From NCBI GenBank assembly GCA_028829895.1, contig CM054179.1:51533391-51597390 (forward strand): a DNA stretch of 64,000 nt, written 5' to 3'. The notes under the pieces are model-generated. The model searched no databases and had not been told where the DNA came from. It worked only from the letters and a program-made list of their open reading frames with translations. The stretch comes from Sinotaia quadrata. Its lineage: Eukaryota; Mollusca; Gastropoda; Architaenioglossa; Viviparidae. The position numbers and the translations under genes are program-made. Shown one piece after another: positions 1 through 12,600 of this stretch (positions are counted from its first letter, which is position 1; every line of letters begins with the position of its first letter).

Positions 1-23
1 TTTGCTTGAATTATATTTTTCAC

Positions 24-860
24 TTAACCCTTTAAGGGGCAGAGCGGCTGAAAATGTCTTTACTACCGAAAGGGCAAAACATCCAAAAGCGTCTATATCA
101 ACCATGCTCTTTTCTTCTCATATCTTTTGAGAAATCGTGAGAGTTCCGGTGTCTACTTCCTGCCTGACGTTTGTACGATGATTGACGCGCATTTTGAAAC
201 GTTTTCTCCTTGCTGCGTTCATTTTTTCATAAAGTTTTCTTGTTTTTTGCATTTGGTGTTTCAAATGGATTTCTTAGAATTGTCGAGCGATAGTGAGGAG
301 TTTACTGGATTCAATTTATCAGATAATGAGTTGAGAGAAGTTGATTTTGAATCAGACAATAGGATTAGAAGTGACGTTAGCATCAGGAGTGTGCACATGT
401 AACACAATTTCCAATTTTGGAGGAGAGTGCATCAGATTCTGAGGATATCGAAGAGGAGTAGGGGGAAGGGGTATCTGGAAATGCACACAGTTGGAATAGT
501 AGTACTTTAGCACTGAATATATCGGAATTTATAACAGAAATGGGGCCGAATGTGACTAACTAATGATAGCTGGCTTTCTTTCTCCCATTTTTTTTGAAAG
601 AAGAAACATTTGATAAGATAGCAGAATAAATGAACGAAAATAAAAAAAATCATGGAAAAACAAAATGGCGATCCAGATTGGAAGGAAACTAATACCACTG
701 AAATTAAGGCTTATTTTGGACTTATGATTTTGATAGGAATTCACAACCTGCCGAAAAAAGAGATATATTGGTCGTCTGATGACAGATTAGTGTTCCTGGC
801 GTCAACAAAGTGTGTGTACATAGTGTTTGTAGCTGACAATAACTGGAAAATCATTTTTTT
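24..860 (+). pseudogene. Degenerate piggyBac-type transposase copy, left end and N-terminal part
   Basis: A TTAA at 24-27 is followed directly by CCCTTTAAGGGGC, which fits a piggyBac target site and a CCC-starting terminal repeat. From 265 the + strand encodes an acidic N-terminus (MDFLELSSDSEEF), as is common in piggyBac-derived (PGBD) proteins. The frame is lost near 400; another frame then carries SASDSEDIEEE, a stop, and FITEMGPNVTN. From about 652 a frame encodes the start of the DDE_Tnp_1_7 core: TEIKAYFGLMILIGIHNLPK, then IYWSSDD. It ends near 800 with no catalytic triad. Frameshift, stops and 3' truncation mark it as dead. No matching right terminal repeat was seen. The family call is fairly secure; the exact ends are not. 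Confidence 0.75.
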
Positions 861-1121
861 GTGTGTAAATATATATGTTTATGCATGGATTCAAATTTAA
901 CACCTGAAAGTATTCTTCAATTAAGGATATTAATAAAGCTGCTTTCATTTCATTTCATTTTGCATTTTATTTCATTGAAATATATGCACTAATACCTAAG
1001 ATATGATGTTTTTACTAACAAAAGTAACAACCATAAATCTCACTGAAACCCTGAAAAATCTTGCGCCTTCAGAGTTAGAAAAGGAAAAATGTGTGCCACT
1101 TAAAGAGTTAAAGAATGTCAG

Positions 1122-1417
1122 TAAAAAGATAGTTATTTCATCTAATTTAAATGTCTTGTGTAAATTTAAATTAGCAATGCATTTTGATGACTTTCAATAA
1201 AAAGATAGTTATTTCATCTAATTTAAATGTCTTGTGTAAATTTAAATTGGCAATACATTTTGATGACTTTCAATAAAAAGATAGTTATTTCATCTAATTT
1301 AAATGTCTTGTGTAAATTTAAATTAGCAATGCATTTTGATGATTTTCAATAAAAAGATAGTTATTTCATCTAATTTAAATGTCTTGTGTAAATTTAAATT
1401 GGCAATACATTTTGATT
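1122..1417. repeat. Tandem array, 76-bp unit, four copies, dimeric higher-order pattern
   Basis: Copies begin at 1122, 1198, 1274 and 1350, an exact 76-bp spacing. The unit starts TAAAAAGATAGTTATTTCAT and contains an internal palindrome (TAATTTAAAT ... ATTTAAATTA). Copies 1 and 3 share AGCAATGC where copies 2 and 4 have GGCAATAC, so a 152-bp dimer appears to have duplicated after the first monomer duplication. Confidence 0.93.
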
Positions 1418-2226
1418 AGCCTGGACTAGTGGAACTAAGATTTAAATGTTGCTTTTCTCCCCAAATTAATTTTTAAGTGGCTGATCCAACCTTTAAATAA
1501 CTTTCCTCCGAAAGAATTGAAAATGCATATCATCATAGAGTAAAGCAATATTTCAATTTGTACTATCAGTTGTTTTGTGTACTTGCAAGATTTGTGTTAA
1601 GTGTCAATTTCAAGTAATGATTTACATCATTTCCCCTGCTATATTCAGTTGATAAAACATCTGTAAGGTGAGCAAAATATTCAAATCTGTAGCCATCTTT
1701 TAAAATCATTTTCTTATCTCTTTTAAACTTGCTTGTGTACCTTTAAAAAAAAAAGGGGGGGGATTGATCCTAGGGTAGCATGAGAACTTCAGAACTATAG
1801 CAGAGGCCAGCAAAGCACAGTGTACTGAATGAAGATTCTGCCCAGGGACCATGTTTGGACTGTACTAAAAGTAGAAATGCTATTCTAACTAAATTGTGCT
1901 TGCAAGGGAGAACAACTGTGAACAAATGCAAACAGCTGTGTAAAACACGATTAAAATCTTGGGATGGAAGAGGTAATCCTGTTTTAACTATTGCAGAAGA
2001 GCACAACTTAAAATTAATGCCACTTGTGGAGAGTGGAAGTTTTGCCCCAAATTTGGGAGACTCATGCAAAATACAGGAGAGTTGACAGATAGTCCAATGA
2101 ACATTTATTACTGGGCAGTTTTATTGACAGTCCACAAAGCAAATCCATTAGAAAGCAGTTTTGTTGAACTAATTCTTATTTAATGTAAGGTTGATAATTT
2201 TCTTTTTCAAGTCTATATACTTAATA
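1418..2226. other. Unassigned sequence upstream of the first visible TCF19-like exon
   Basis: No recognisable gene. It includes a short G-rich tract near 1754-1762. The 1855-2085 stretch is open for 76 codons and less AT-rich than its surroundings, but shows no family motif I know. It could be 5' intron of the TCF19-like gene or an old repeat. Confidence 0.4.
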
Positions 2227-2982
2227 GTTTATAACAGGGGTCTCAAACTCATTTTGCCTGGGGGCCACTGGAAGTAGAATCTGAGTGAAGCTGGGCCACA
2301 TCATTATTCCCTGCTGCCAGAGACCTGGCAACACTTCCTCCTACACAGCTCAGACACATTTGGCTTCAGGGAGAAAGCCACTGTGACCCTCAGTATGGCT
2401 TGAAGATGCTCATCAGTAAGTTTGTCCTTGAATTTTGACTTATTCAAGTTCATGGTGGAGAAGAGCTATTCACACAGATAGGTGCTCCCCAAAAGGCACT
2501 TGGTCCGCTTGAACATCCTGGAAAGCTCAGGGAAGGTAAGGGGCAATTCTCTCAAAAACTGTCCAAGCTTGTCTGCTTTTCCACTCACCTCCCTGAACTT
2601 GGCTTTGAGTTCAGAATTACACTTATGTCAATTAGATCCATTTGAAGCACAGGAGGGACATCTTCCACATTGAAGAAAGGGTCAGCAAATATTTGAAAGG
2701 TGGTTCTGTGTTTCTTGAAATCTGCAAACCTGTGATCATATTCTTTCCTGCAACATACTTTTCACCACTGAATGGTGTGCCAGAATCCATGAGCGCCTTA
2801 CATGCTGGGAAATGGCAGATCCTGAGGTATGGTAGCCCACAGGTGACAAAAACTATAAAACATGAGAAAAACGTGCGGGCCACACTATCACTTAACTTTA
2901 ATATCAAGTGGGGGCCACAAAATATCATCTGGCGGGCCGCAATTGGCCCGCGGGCCACGAGTTTGAGACCCCTGGTTTATAA
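2227..2982 (-). mobile_element. Non-autonomous hAT element with 8-bp target duplication
   Basis: The element proper is 2235-2974 (740 bp). Its 16-bp perfect terminal inverted repeats read CAGGGGTCTCAAACTC and GAGTTTGAGACCCCTG. It is flanked by identical 8-bp direct repeats, GTTTATAA at 2227-2234 and 2975-2982, which is the length expected for hAT insertion. The - strand at about 2325-2600 encodes a relic of the hAT C-terminal dimerisation region (LLGSTYLCE, stop, LFSTMNLNKSKF, LTDEHLQAILR). The rest of the transposase is absent. It is therefore an internally deleted, non-autonomous copy. The intact ends and perfect target duplication suggest a fairly young insertion. Confidence 0.93.
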
Positions 2983-3576
2983 AGAACAAAGCAAAATTAA
3001 ATAATTGTTTTAAATAATAACTGAATTCCTTCTAATTCATAATGTACACAGGCAAATAATGGTGCATAGTTTATTAATTTAATTTTAAATTTATTAGTAT
3101 TAAACTTATAGCTAGTGATTCTCTTGATTTGAAAAGTGTGTTTGTGTGTGTATATATATTAAATAAGTGCATTGTTTACAATATTTTTTAATTAATTATT
3201 TATTTACTTTAGATGCTATTCTTTGATTTTGTTATAAACCTGCCACCTAATTGATCAAAATGTTAAAGGAAAAGCATGATTGTAGTAAGCATCATGTCCT
3301 GTACATATAGAAAAGTAGTTTTTATAGCAATCCTGTTCCCAGACAAGTATCACATCTTGCTGAGTTTAAGTACTTGATCAAATTCAAATCAAACTACAAG
3401 TACTATAATTAAGATGTGATATAATAAGTTTGTAACAATGCATTTTTATGTTTATGATAGAAGTATTAATGATAAGAATAATAATTAGCATATGTATTAT
3501 TAGTTCACTATGTAGGTGTCATTGTTCATTGATACTGTTCTTTCATACCTGTTTGACTTGCTTTTGTTTTGACAAG
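2983..3576. other. AT-rich non-coding sequence, probable intron
   Basis: It precedes the first visible TCF19-like exon. It ends in a pyrimidine-rich tract and a TTTTGACAAG acceptor. A short TG/TA run lies near 3140-3160. No other feature is seen. Confidence 0.5.
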
Positions 3577-3693
3577 ATTGGAGAATCTCAAGAGCTGCAT
3601 GAAGGCGACAAGGTGATCTTTGGCCACAAGAATGGCTACAAAGTAAAAGTTGGGGAAACTGCAACTCAGCCAGACTCTGAGTTTCAGTTTGTG
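3577..3693 (+). CDS. TCF19: TCF19-like exon: C-terminal half of FHA domain
   Basis: Acceptor GACAAG precedes 3577 and donor GTAAGC follows 3693; both boundaries are phase 0. It encodes 39 residues including LHEGDKVIFG and SEFQFV, the last strands of an FHA fold. The phosphopeptide-contact half (the Gly-Arg and Ser-x-x-His motifs) would lie in an upstream exon that I could not find between 1 and 3576. Confidence 0.8.
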
Positions 3694-6600
3694 GTAAGCA
3701 TTTGACCGAAATCTTATACTCTCTCCTCCCCCTGTGGTACTTTTTTGTTTTGTGTGTACATGCCTTGCACACATTGTTTTTATTAATGAAATATTTTGTG
3801 TATCTGCTTTGCCTGTGTGTTTTAACTTTTTACTTTTTATTTGTCATATTATTGATTCAGAATTATATTAATTTCTTATAATTTTGATTTTGAAATTATG
3901 GATTTTATTCATTTCTTATTTATCATTTCTTAAATAGTAGTAGTTCTATGTGATTGTTTATTGGCATTACAAAGTAATATACATTTTATTAGTTTATGAA
4001 AGGTAAATATTGTTTTTTCTGTAAATAAACTTTAACTGTCCACTTTCTTTTGATTCCTGATTAAAATATTTGAGACACATGGAATATACAGTTAGAGAGA
4101 TTGGAGTGATTTTTCTGGAAATACTTTTATCAAAGTTATCAATAAAATGAATCAGTGATTTACAATAAATCTTTTTTTAAAAAAAACACCTCAAATCTTG
4201 TGAGTCCTCTACTGTTTTTAATTTATGTTAATGACATGCCCTGAAGAATTTCCAACCCTTCTAAATTACCAATCTTCTTTTGAAGATAATTTTTATTTTA
4301 TACAAATAAATAAATAATATAAATAATAAATAATATACAAATAAATAAATAATGAAGAAGATAATAAAAATATCTTGCAAGAAACCCTGAATAAAACTAC
4401 AAGAATTTGAAATAGATTGGCATGTAGAATGTTGTCCTGTCAAGTTAAGAGACTATAAGATTACCACTCATAATTGATTAGTGTGTCATAATGCAAGGCT
4501 TATCACATAGCTTACATCTGAGGCTTAACACCATGGACATACTCTCCACTCCTCAAAGTGCCTACATCGATACACTTTCCAGAAATCAAATCATACCTTA
4601 GAGTTTTGTTATTGTTGCAACATCTCAGCACATCCATAAATTAATCAAAGAAAAATTTACAGAACTTTTGGTGGAATTTGGTTTGCTATGAGTGAGATCC
4701 CTACACATTTGGATGGCACTATTAAAACAAGGCATTTTGTTTGAAAAATCACACATTAGAATAGGTACACACACCAGATTCACAGATGAAGTTCTTTTAT
4801 TTCCACAGTATGATATTGATACATTAAAAAATAAAATAAAATTTCTTATATTTCAATTGAGTGGCAAAGACATTTTATGGAACTCTTTGGTATCAGAAAG
4901 TGTTAATGGAAGAATGATATTGTTTGTAATATTTGATATTGATTGTAAATAAATATTTGTCATTTATTGTGTAAGGTTCATTTTTTGCATGGGATATTGA
5001 GTTGCTTTATACTGCCACTAAGAGAAAGGTAACTGTTCCTGAGTTTAAACAGCCGCAGTCATATGTGTAGTATATATCTTTTATTGTTAGACTGTTAGTA
5101 GACAGATATTTAATATTTCTTATAAAACTAAAAGATGTAAATGAGTTCATTAATGTGTGTAATCATATACAGTGATATTCCATATCAGATACACCTTTAA
5201 ACACAATACTACAGATTTATGTGTGCATATATCTTTTGCTCACCAACTTAGATTTAACAAAATTTAAAATTAAAACAAACTAATAATATCTTTTAAAAAT
5301 TAATATCTATTAAATTGTATTTTTTAATAAACTTATCTAATTGTGTATAATTATAAACACACATATAAATTAAAAGAGAAGCAAAACTACAATCACTTAA
5401 GTTTGAACATTTTCAGAATGTCAGAAAAACAACAAAATGTTTTCATCTATTTGGATATAATAATGTATGCAGATATTAAAATATAAGCAAATAATGATTT
5501 ACATTATATACGTAAAATACAAATTTCTATTTGTCTTTATATTTGGCCAGTCTGTAAGTTTAATAATAATGAAAGATACGACATTTTAAATATGTTTGAT
5601 CTTTTTTTTATCACTTCATATGTTGTTAAAATTGCTTGTTTGTTTATCTTTAAATCATGATGTATCATTTGCCCTAGATGAATATCTTTAAAAAATGGAT
5701 TAAGAAATATTTCTACTTTGTTGTTTTAAATGCAGAAATAATATATTTTTAAGCAATTCTTGTCTTTGAAACAGCTTTTATAATTTATAATCAGAAAATT
5801 TACATATTGATGAACCATGTTTACACACAACTTGTAGAAATATATTTTCTCTTTAACGAAATAATATTTTTTAATTTTATTTATTCTGTAATTTCCATTT
5901 TTCCATCTATAATTGAATATAATTATTGTTTTATAATGCATCCAAAATATGCATTTATTGATATTTAAAAGATGTTGCTCACAAGCAAACATATTGAATT
6001 TCAAGCGATCATATCTCGGAATGAGATTTTAAAAGATTTTAAAAGCCTTTTATCATTTTAATACTTTAAATAAAACATGTTTACTTTATTCTGAATTAAA
6101 TTTTAAAATTTGGTTTGAACTATCATCAGTAGTCATTTCAGACTTGTGATGAGATGCGTGATCAGATTAGAACTGGGCATCATTTAGTATTTTTAAGCCA
6201 GATTATTAGTTTAGTACTATACACAAAGAAGAACAGTGAGAAATACTTTCTATTTTGTTGTAATCATTTCCTTAATTAATTGATCATTGGTCATCATTTA
6301 TTTTTTATTCTTTTAATCTGTAATTTGATAAGATTTCCTTTCTCCACAAACCCAGCATAAGTCCATATTCTACAAATTTTTTTTATCTTTATTTTTTTAA
6401 TTTTGAACTGTTATGTTTGTTTCTATGACTTGAAAGGTTTTAAATGCTTTATTTTTATTTATTTATTTTATTTGTTTGTTTGTGGTGGTTTGTGTGTGCA
6501 CTTATATAATTGGTTAATTGAGACCAGGAAAAAGCTGCTTGAAGTGAATCATGAATTATGTCCATGAGAAATATATGAAGAACAGTTAATATAGACCAAA

Positions 6601-9600
6601 ATGGCAAATGTGTTTGTGGTGTTTATTAGGACTTTATTTCAGTTTGTACTCTTTAAAGTAGTAGGAATAAAAATGTTAGAAATCTGAAGAGCATTTGCAA
6701 TAACTAATCCCATGTTTACTTCTTTGTTTCTGATGACATCTAAAAAGTTTTCTATCAAGATTATAATACAAATTATATACAACTCTTAGGTTTCCCTTCA
6801 ACATGACACTATTAGATCTTAGGGTTTTCATATTCATGGCATCAGCTCCTAAGCAATAAATTTCCAACTAAGAAAACAAAGAAAATCCTAAATTGTGTGG
6901 GCAAGAAATTGGATGTGTAAGCAACAAATTGGAGAGTGAGAAAAAAATGATAGGTGCATTTATAATGCAGTCTGTTTTCTGTTGGGAAATTTTTGATCCA
7001 AATAAATTCACTAAATTTTTAACCAGAGTTCTTGAAAAAAAAAATTGGCCCAATATTTGCAGGAAGTGGATAACCTGATACATACTGATGAAGTGTATTA
7101 AATATGGCAGGACTAGTCTGCTGGTAACATTGATTTCAGACAGTGTTGCATGATTTGTCTTTTATGAGAAGCACTTATAGAAAGATGAAGAGTTCAAACT
7201 TTAGTGATGTTGGAACTGTTGATTAATCAGAAAATGGGGTGTTTCTCATAAAAAAATTCTCACAGACATGATCTTTTCAGCAACATGCTCCAATTAATAA
7301 ATTAGTTTGCCTGTAAGTTCACTTTGAAGGAATGTCATTAGTTTGAAAATGAAATACGAAGATTGAAAGTACATTTTCATGGGGGGTAGGGGGGAATCCA
7401 CTTGTGTTTATTATTTTTTATTTGTTATACCTTTTCTCTCTGTTTTTTCCCCCTGATCATCATTTAATAATTTAACACTCCATAAAGAAGGTAATTTTCA
7501 TATTCCAGCTGCACTTCTTCAATGATGTTTGTATGTATTTATATGGATTTAAAAAAATATAGTAAAATATGCAAGTCTATCTAGAGCTACCACCTATCTA
7601 AACTTTGGCACTACGGATAAATTTGATGGCAATATTATTTCATATGCTAAAGTCCATTTACCCGAAAATTAAGTTGCTTTTGACTGTGGACATCTGCAGT
7701 GAAATATGGTTCATCCTTGCATGCTTAAATAACAAAAATTATATACAATTTTCAGTTGAATGAAATATGCACTGCATTCAGATTTTATAAAACATACTAT
7801 AGATAACTTTATTTTTCTTTTAAAAAGAGGTTGAGAAGATCACAGGGCTGACTTGTTGGCAGTGAAGTAATGCAGACTTGAGCACTGTTTACTAAAATCA
7901 TCGAGATGTACGTGATGAGGTTCAAGCTAGCATTCATTATCCGATTTTTGTATAACCATTAATTGTCACATAGTATGATAAAATATCATAATTATCTTTG
8001 TTTTGAAACAATACCTTCACTCAAAGTGGAACATGTGTTTCAACTCCCTGAATTTAGTACCACCTTCAGTTCTTGTCTGTTTTAGCCATTTCTTGATCAA
8101 CTTGTTATCGGGTCTGTCGGTTAGATCTACATTTGATGATTGTATCTCAATATAAACTGATTTTTTTTTTTAATATTTTTTAAAGGAAACTAACCATTCA
8201 ATTTATTTTTCTGTTTTATGCATTATGTAAGCATATTGTTTCAGCTCCTACACATTGAGTTTGTTCTAAAATTAGTACACTGTTTCACACTGATTTCGGT
8301 TTACTTGGCTATTAATTATTTTCCTCACAGCAGTAAAATGTTTTATTACAGTTACAGAATTACCTCAGTGCACTTTTTGTGGGTTCTGCTGTTAAAGGAG
8401 TCTGAAATGGAAAATACAATGTCATTGTACTTCTTTCAACTTCTTTCTTTGATCAGAACAATTTTCAATGTGATTCTTGAAAGCATTTCACAGACTGGTA
8501 ATATTAATATTAATATTATTAAGAACATAATTAATTAGCAATTTCATTCATTAACAACAAGAAAACTGAGGAGTATAGAATACAACGTTGTTGATTGTTT
8601 TTCTAGCAATATAATTTTAAAGGAATTGACAGTAAAATGAATTTGATGAGAATTCAGAAATAAAAATGCCTCGTGGATGAAAAAATTATATTATTATTTT
8701 AATTTCAGTACATCTTGACAGAAGTTAGAATGAAAACCTGCCTTCATGATGGTGCTGAAATATGCACAGTACAAACATGCCAACATTAATTCAAATAACA
8801 GCCTCATTTCTTTGAAAGACAAAGAAAATATTTGCTAATGTTTTATATAATTATCCTTTTCTCTTTCAAGAAAACTAGTAATAAAACAGTTAAAAAAATA
8901 ATTGACATACATGCATGCTTGTTCTATTTCAGGTTAAGTACATTTACTAGTTTCATATAATTATTTTATATGCATTTTAAATGTCAGCATATACTCCCAC
9001 TTCCCCTCACCCCAAGCCTAGGTCTGACTTTATGTCCAGAAAGATGTTTTTAAAAAATGTTTTGTTTATTTAGTTGAACACTTCTCTTTTGCTTTAATAT
9101 TTATAAATATAATAATAAACCAATGTCATGTTTTTTTTTTATCAAAGTCAATTTTGATCAATGTCCAGAAAGATGTTTTTGAAAAATGCTCTTTCAATTG
9201 AACACTACTGTTTGGCTTCAGTATTATAATACTAAACCAATGTCATGCTTTTTTTTTTTTTTTAATTTTATTATCAAATTCAGTATCTGTAATAAATAAA
9301 TAACATATTAATTTTTAATTTGACTCAAACTGTGTTTTTATAATATTCTATCTGCAGTGAGCCTTAATTTTAAAAAAATCTACAGAAATCTGATGAAAAT
9401 TCTTTTTGTGTGGTGTAAATTCTATAGACTTGTTTCTTTAGTTAACAATACACAGGAGATAGTAACAACAAAATTGATTAGTATCCAAAAGTATGCTTTG
9501 AAATTTGAAGTATGTCACATTTTTAAGAGTCTGGAGTTTGTTTATCTATGGTAACAAATTTTTTAATGATGGATTTTTGCTAACATAAATGATACAAACT

Positions 9601-12600
9601 AGCCATATTTTCCTATAGCAACTTAAATAGTAATGTGAATTTACACTTAATAATAATATTTATAATTATGTAAAACTATTATAATATTAAAAAATGGGAT
9701 GAAGGTGGAATTCCTTTTATTTGATACTTTTATTGTAATGACTTATTTATTGTAAACAATTTTTGTGCATGGGATAAGTGAAATTCCCAACAGTCTTTTT
9801 AGTTTTGCAAGAATTCTTAATATTATTAGATAATAATAATAGAACAAATTTGTATTAGAGTTTAATTATTAAAGCTCTCTGTTGCAGTATAAATCCAAAA
9901 TATAACAACATCTAGCACTGGAAACAGAACTTAAGTAATATATTGACAGTAGTAAAAATATAGACAACTCTATTTTAAGTTTTTATATGCTATTTTTTTA
10001 TTTATAAGTTCTTACAAAATTGTTTGAAAATATATATGTACAAACACAATCAGAATAATATATTTATTTTGCTATCACTGGTTTTTTGTTTTCAGTTGGA
10101 GCGTGTTACTTTATTTCAAGAAGAACCTTTGGAAAATGGAGAACACACATGTGAAGGTGGCCCCATAAGCGTATCAGGTTCAAAGAATTATGATCGTAGC
10201 GAATGTTGTGCACTTTCACCAGCCAAAAACATTGAAGTCGATTATGTGCCCAAATCCGTGAGAGCACCCAAGGCCTCACGACTGAAGCAATTGGTGGATG
10301 GTGTGTCAGGGCAATCTAGACATAAAACTAAGGATGAATTTGAGGTTTTATCACCCAAACATGTATATTCAGAAGATGCTGTGTCACAGAAGTCAGAAGC
10401 CTCCAAATCAGCATCAATGAATTTATCACACTCTACAGGATCTGTTACACTAAGTCATAGACTACCACAAGATACCAATCTTCGTTCTCAAAGATTTTCT
10501 AACTTATTGGAGAAGGGACCTGTTTCACCCATGTGCAGAATTAAAAGAATAAAATCAAGATCCTCTAAACTTAGACATTTGGACACAATCACGCTAAAGT
10601 CTTCATTCCACAAACAAAGTGATGACTCACACAAATCATCCTTCTTGACAACTGTGGGATCAGACGAGCCCCCTGTGCTGACTCCAGAGAGTTTTGTACG
10701 AACACCATCTCCTTCGTATGTTGTGGATCATGATGATGACGAAAAGGAGGAGGAGGAGGAAAGAAGTGATGGTGACAGTGTGATGTGGGAGATCCCACCA
10801 ACACCAGGTAGAGGCTTCTCAGAACTCTGTCCCAGTCCTCACCATGTTCAACATGGTACAAAGCGCCAAACCTCACCTCCTACATTGCAGTGCTCCGTAC
10901 AGCTTCATGTACAGCGTTGTGAGGCTAAGTCATCTTCTCAGAAAGTTGTTGAAAAACATAATGTAGAAGAATCTGAAGAAGAAGAGGAAAGAACACGGAC
11001 TCTAGGTGAATATTCAGATGAGGAAATAAGTAAAATCAGTGATGGCCAGAAATCACCAGATACGTGCCAAGGCTCATCAGATGAAACAATAGAAAAAAAA
11101 GATAAATCAAAACAGAAACAGCAAAAGTTGAAGACTGGTATAGTGTCACTGTCAGATAAAATGTCAGTTAAAAACAACATTCATCTTCGTCAGAGTACAA
11201 CAGCTTTAAGTGCTAGAAACTCCCAAGGAAAACGTCCACTTAGCCCAGACTCTGATTCAGCATCAAGTAATGAGGAACTGCTTGCTAGTTCATTGTTCAA
11301 GCCAGACCAAGTGCTACGCAAAAAACATTTCAAGAAACAAGAACGGTACTTGTACCATGAAAGTCCTTGTTGTGTTGAATTGATTTATTTATGGATTTCA
11401 TTTGTTTATTTATGTTGTTGCTTGAGATATATTATTTCTTATCACTATCACTAGATAATGAACATGTTAAAATAGCTGATGATCAGGAAGGGGTATGTGT
11501 TTAAGATAATTACTGTCTAGATTTTTATTTTATGAACCTATTGGCATTACCTGTCTCTATGAAGATTTTAACAAATTGGTTGCAGTCATCATTTAATGCT
11601 TCATTGTAGAGATGAGGGGACTTTTTTTTTTCTAAAGTACAGTTTAGATCTACTGTGAGTTATATCTTTGGTTGAAAGTAACATCAAATGTAAATAGAAG
11701 ATATCTTCAGCATTCCAGAATAAGTGATATTTGAATAAGTTTTGATATGATTGGAAGGAAAAGGACACAGTAGGTTCGTTGTGGTTTCATTGAGGCAGAC
11801 TCCCATCCCCACATGTAATCCATCCTTTTACTACATGTTAAGAGATATGAATTTTTTCGTAAGTTTCTGTTCACTCTGTTAGTTGTTTACAAATGTCTTA
11901 GTAGGAGTGAACCATATGTCGATCTTTCTAGTGTGTGACCAGTCATATGGATTTGAACTGTATTCCCAGAGCTACAGGGTGCTTATTGAGTGAGTTTGAT
12001 GCATATGAAACTAACATATGTAGTCATATTCATTCATTTGTTATATTTAGTATAATTCAATATATGCTTATATAATCTGTCTGCACAGATTAAAGTGGAA
12101 AATAAAAAATTCACACACACACATTGAACAAAAAAATACCATAGTGAGCATTTTATTTGTTTAAAATAATCCCAGGGTTGAAAGGATTAAACATTAGTTA
12201 TATATTTACAACACAAAATTAAATGAAATTTGGTGAATTTTGAATAAGTGGTTTGCAGTATCAGTTAAACTAAAAGTCACTAAGAGTTAAAATTGTTAAC
12301 TACTCTTTAGTCTTCATTGCAAAAAATGTCATTATAAACTAAACTAAATAGAAAAATAAAACAGAAAATGTAACAACTTTACAGCAAACCGTACATCCTT
12401 TTTGAGCTCAGTATTTGACTTCCCACCCACCCATCCCCCATCCCCCCCAAAAAAAAATGCAAGGAGAGAAAAGATGAATCAGTACAGCAGTTAATTGTCA
12501 AAGTTAGAACACATAACTTTCTCCCTTTCCCCTGCAATAAAATAACATTTTAATAACCTAGCTTAATTTTTCAAGCATAAAGTTTTTTTTCTCTTAGTAA

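Noticed and set aside
8218..8538. 106-codon + open frame
   Set aside because: Hydrophobic, AT-driven composition inside an intron; ends in a low-complexity INI/NII run and shows no motif.
10589..11180. Two - strand open frames inside the long TCF19-like exon
   Set aside because: Shadows of the coding strand: acidic Asp/Glu runs read as His/Pro/Ser on the other strand.
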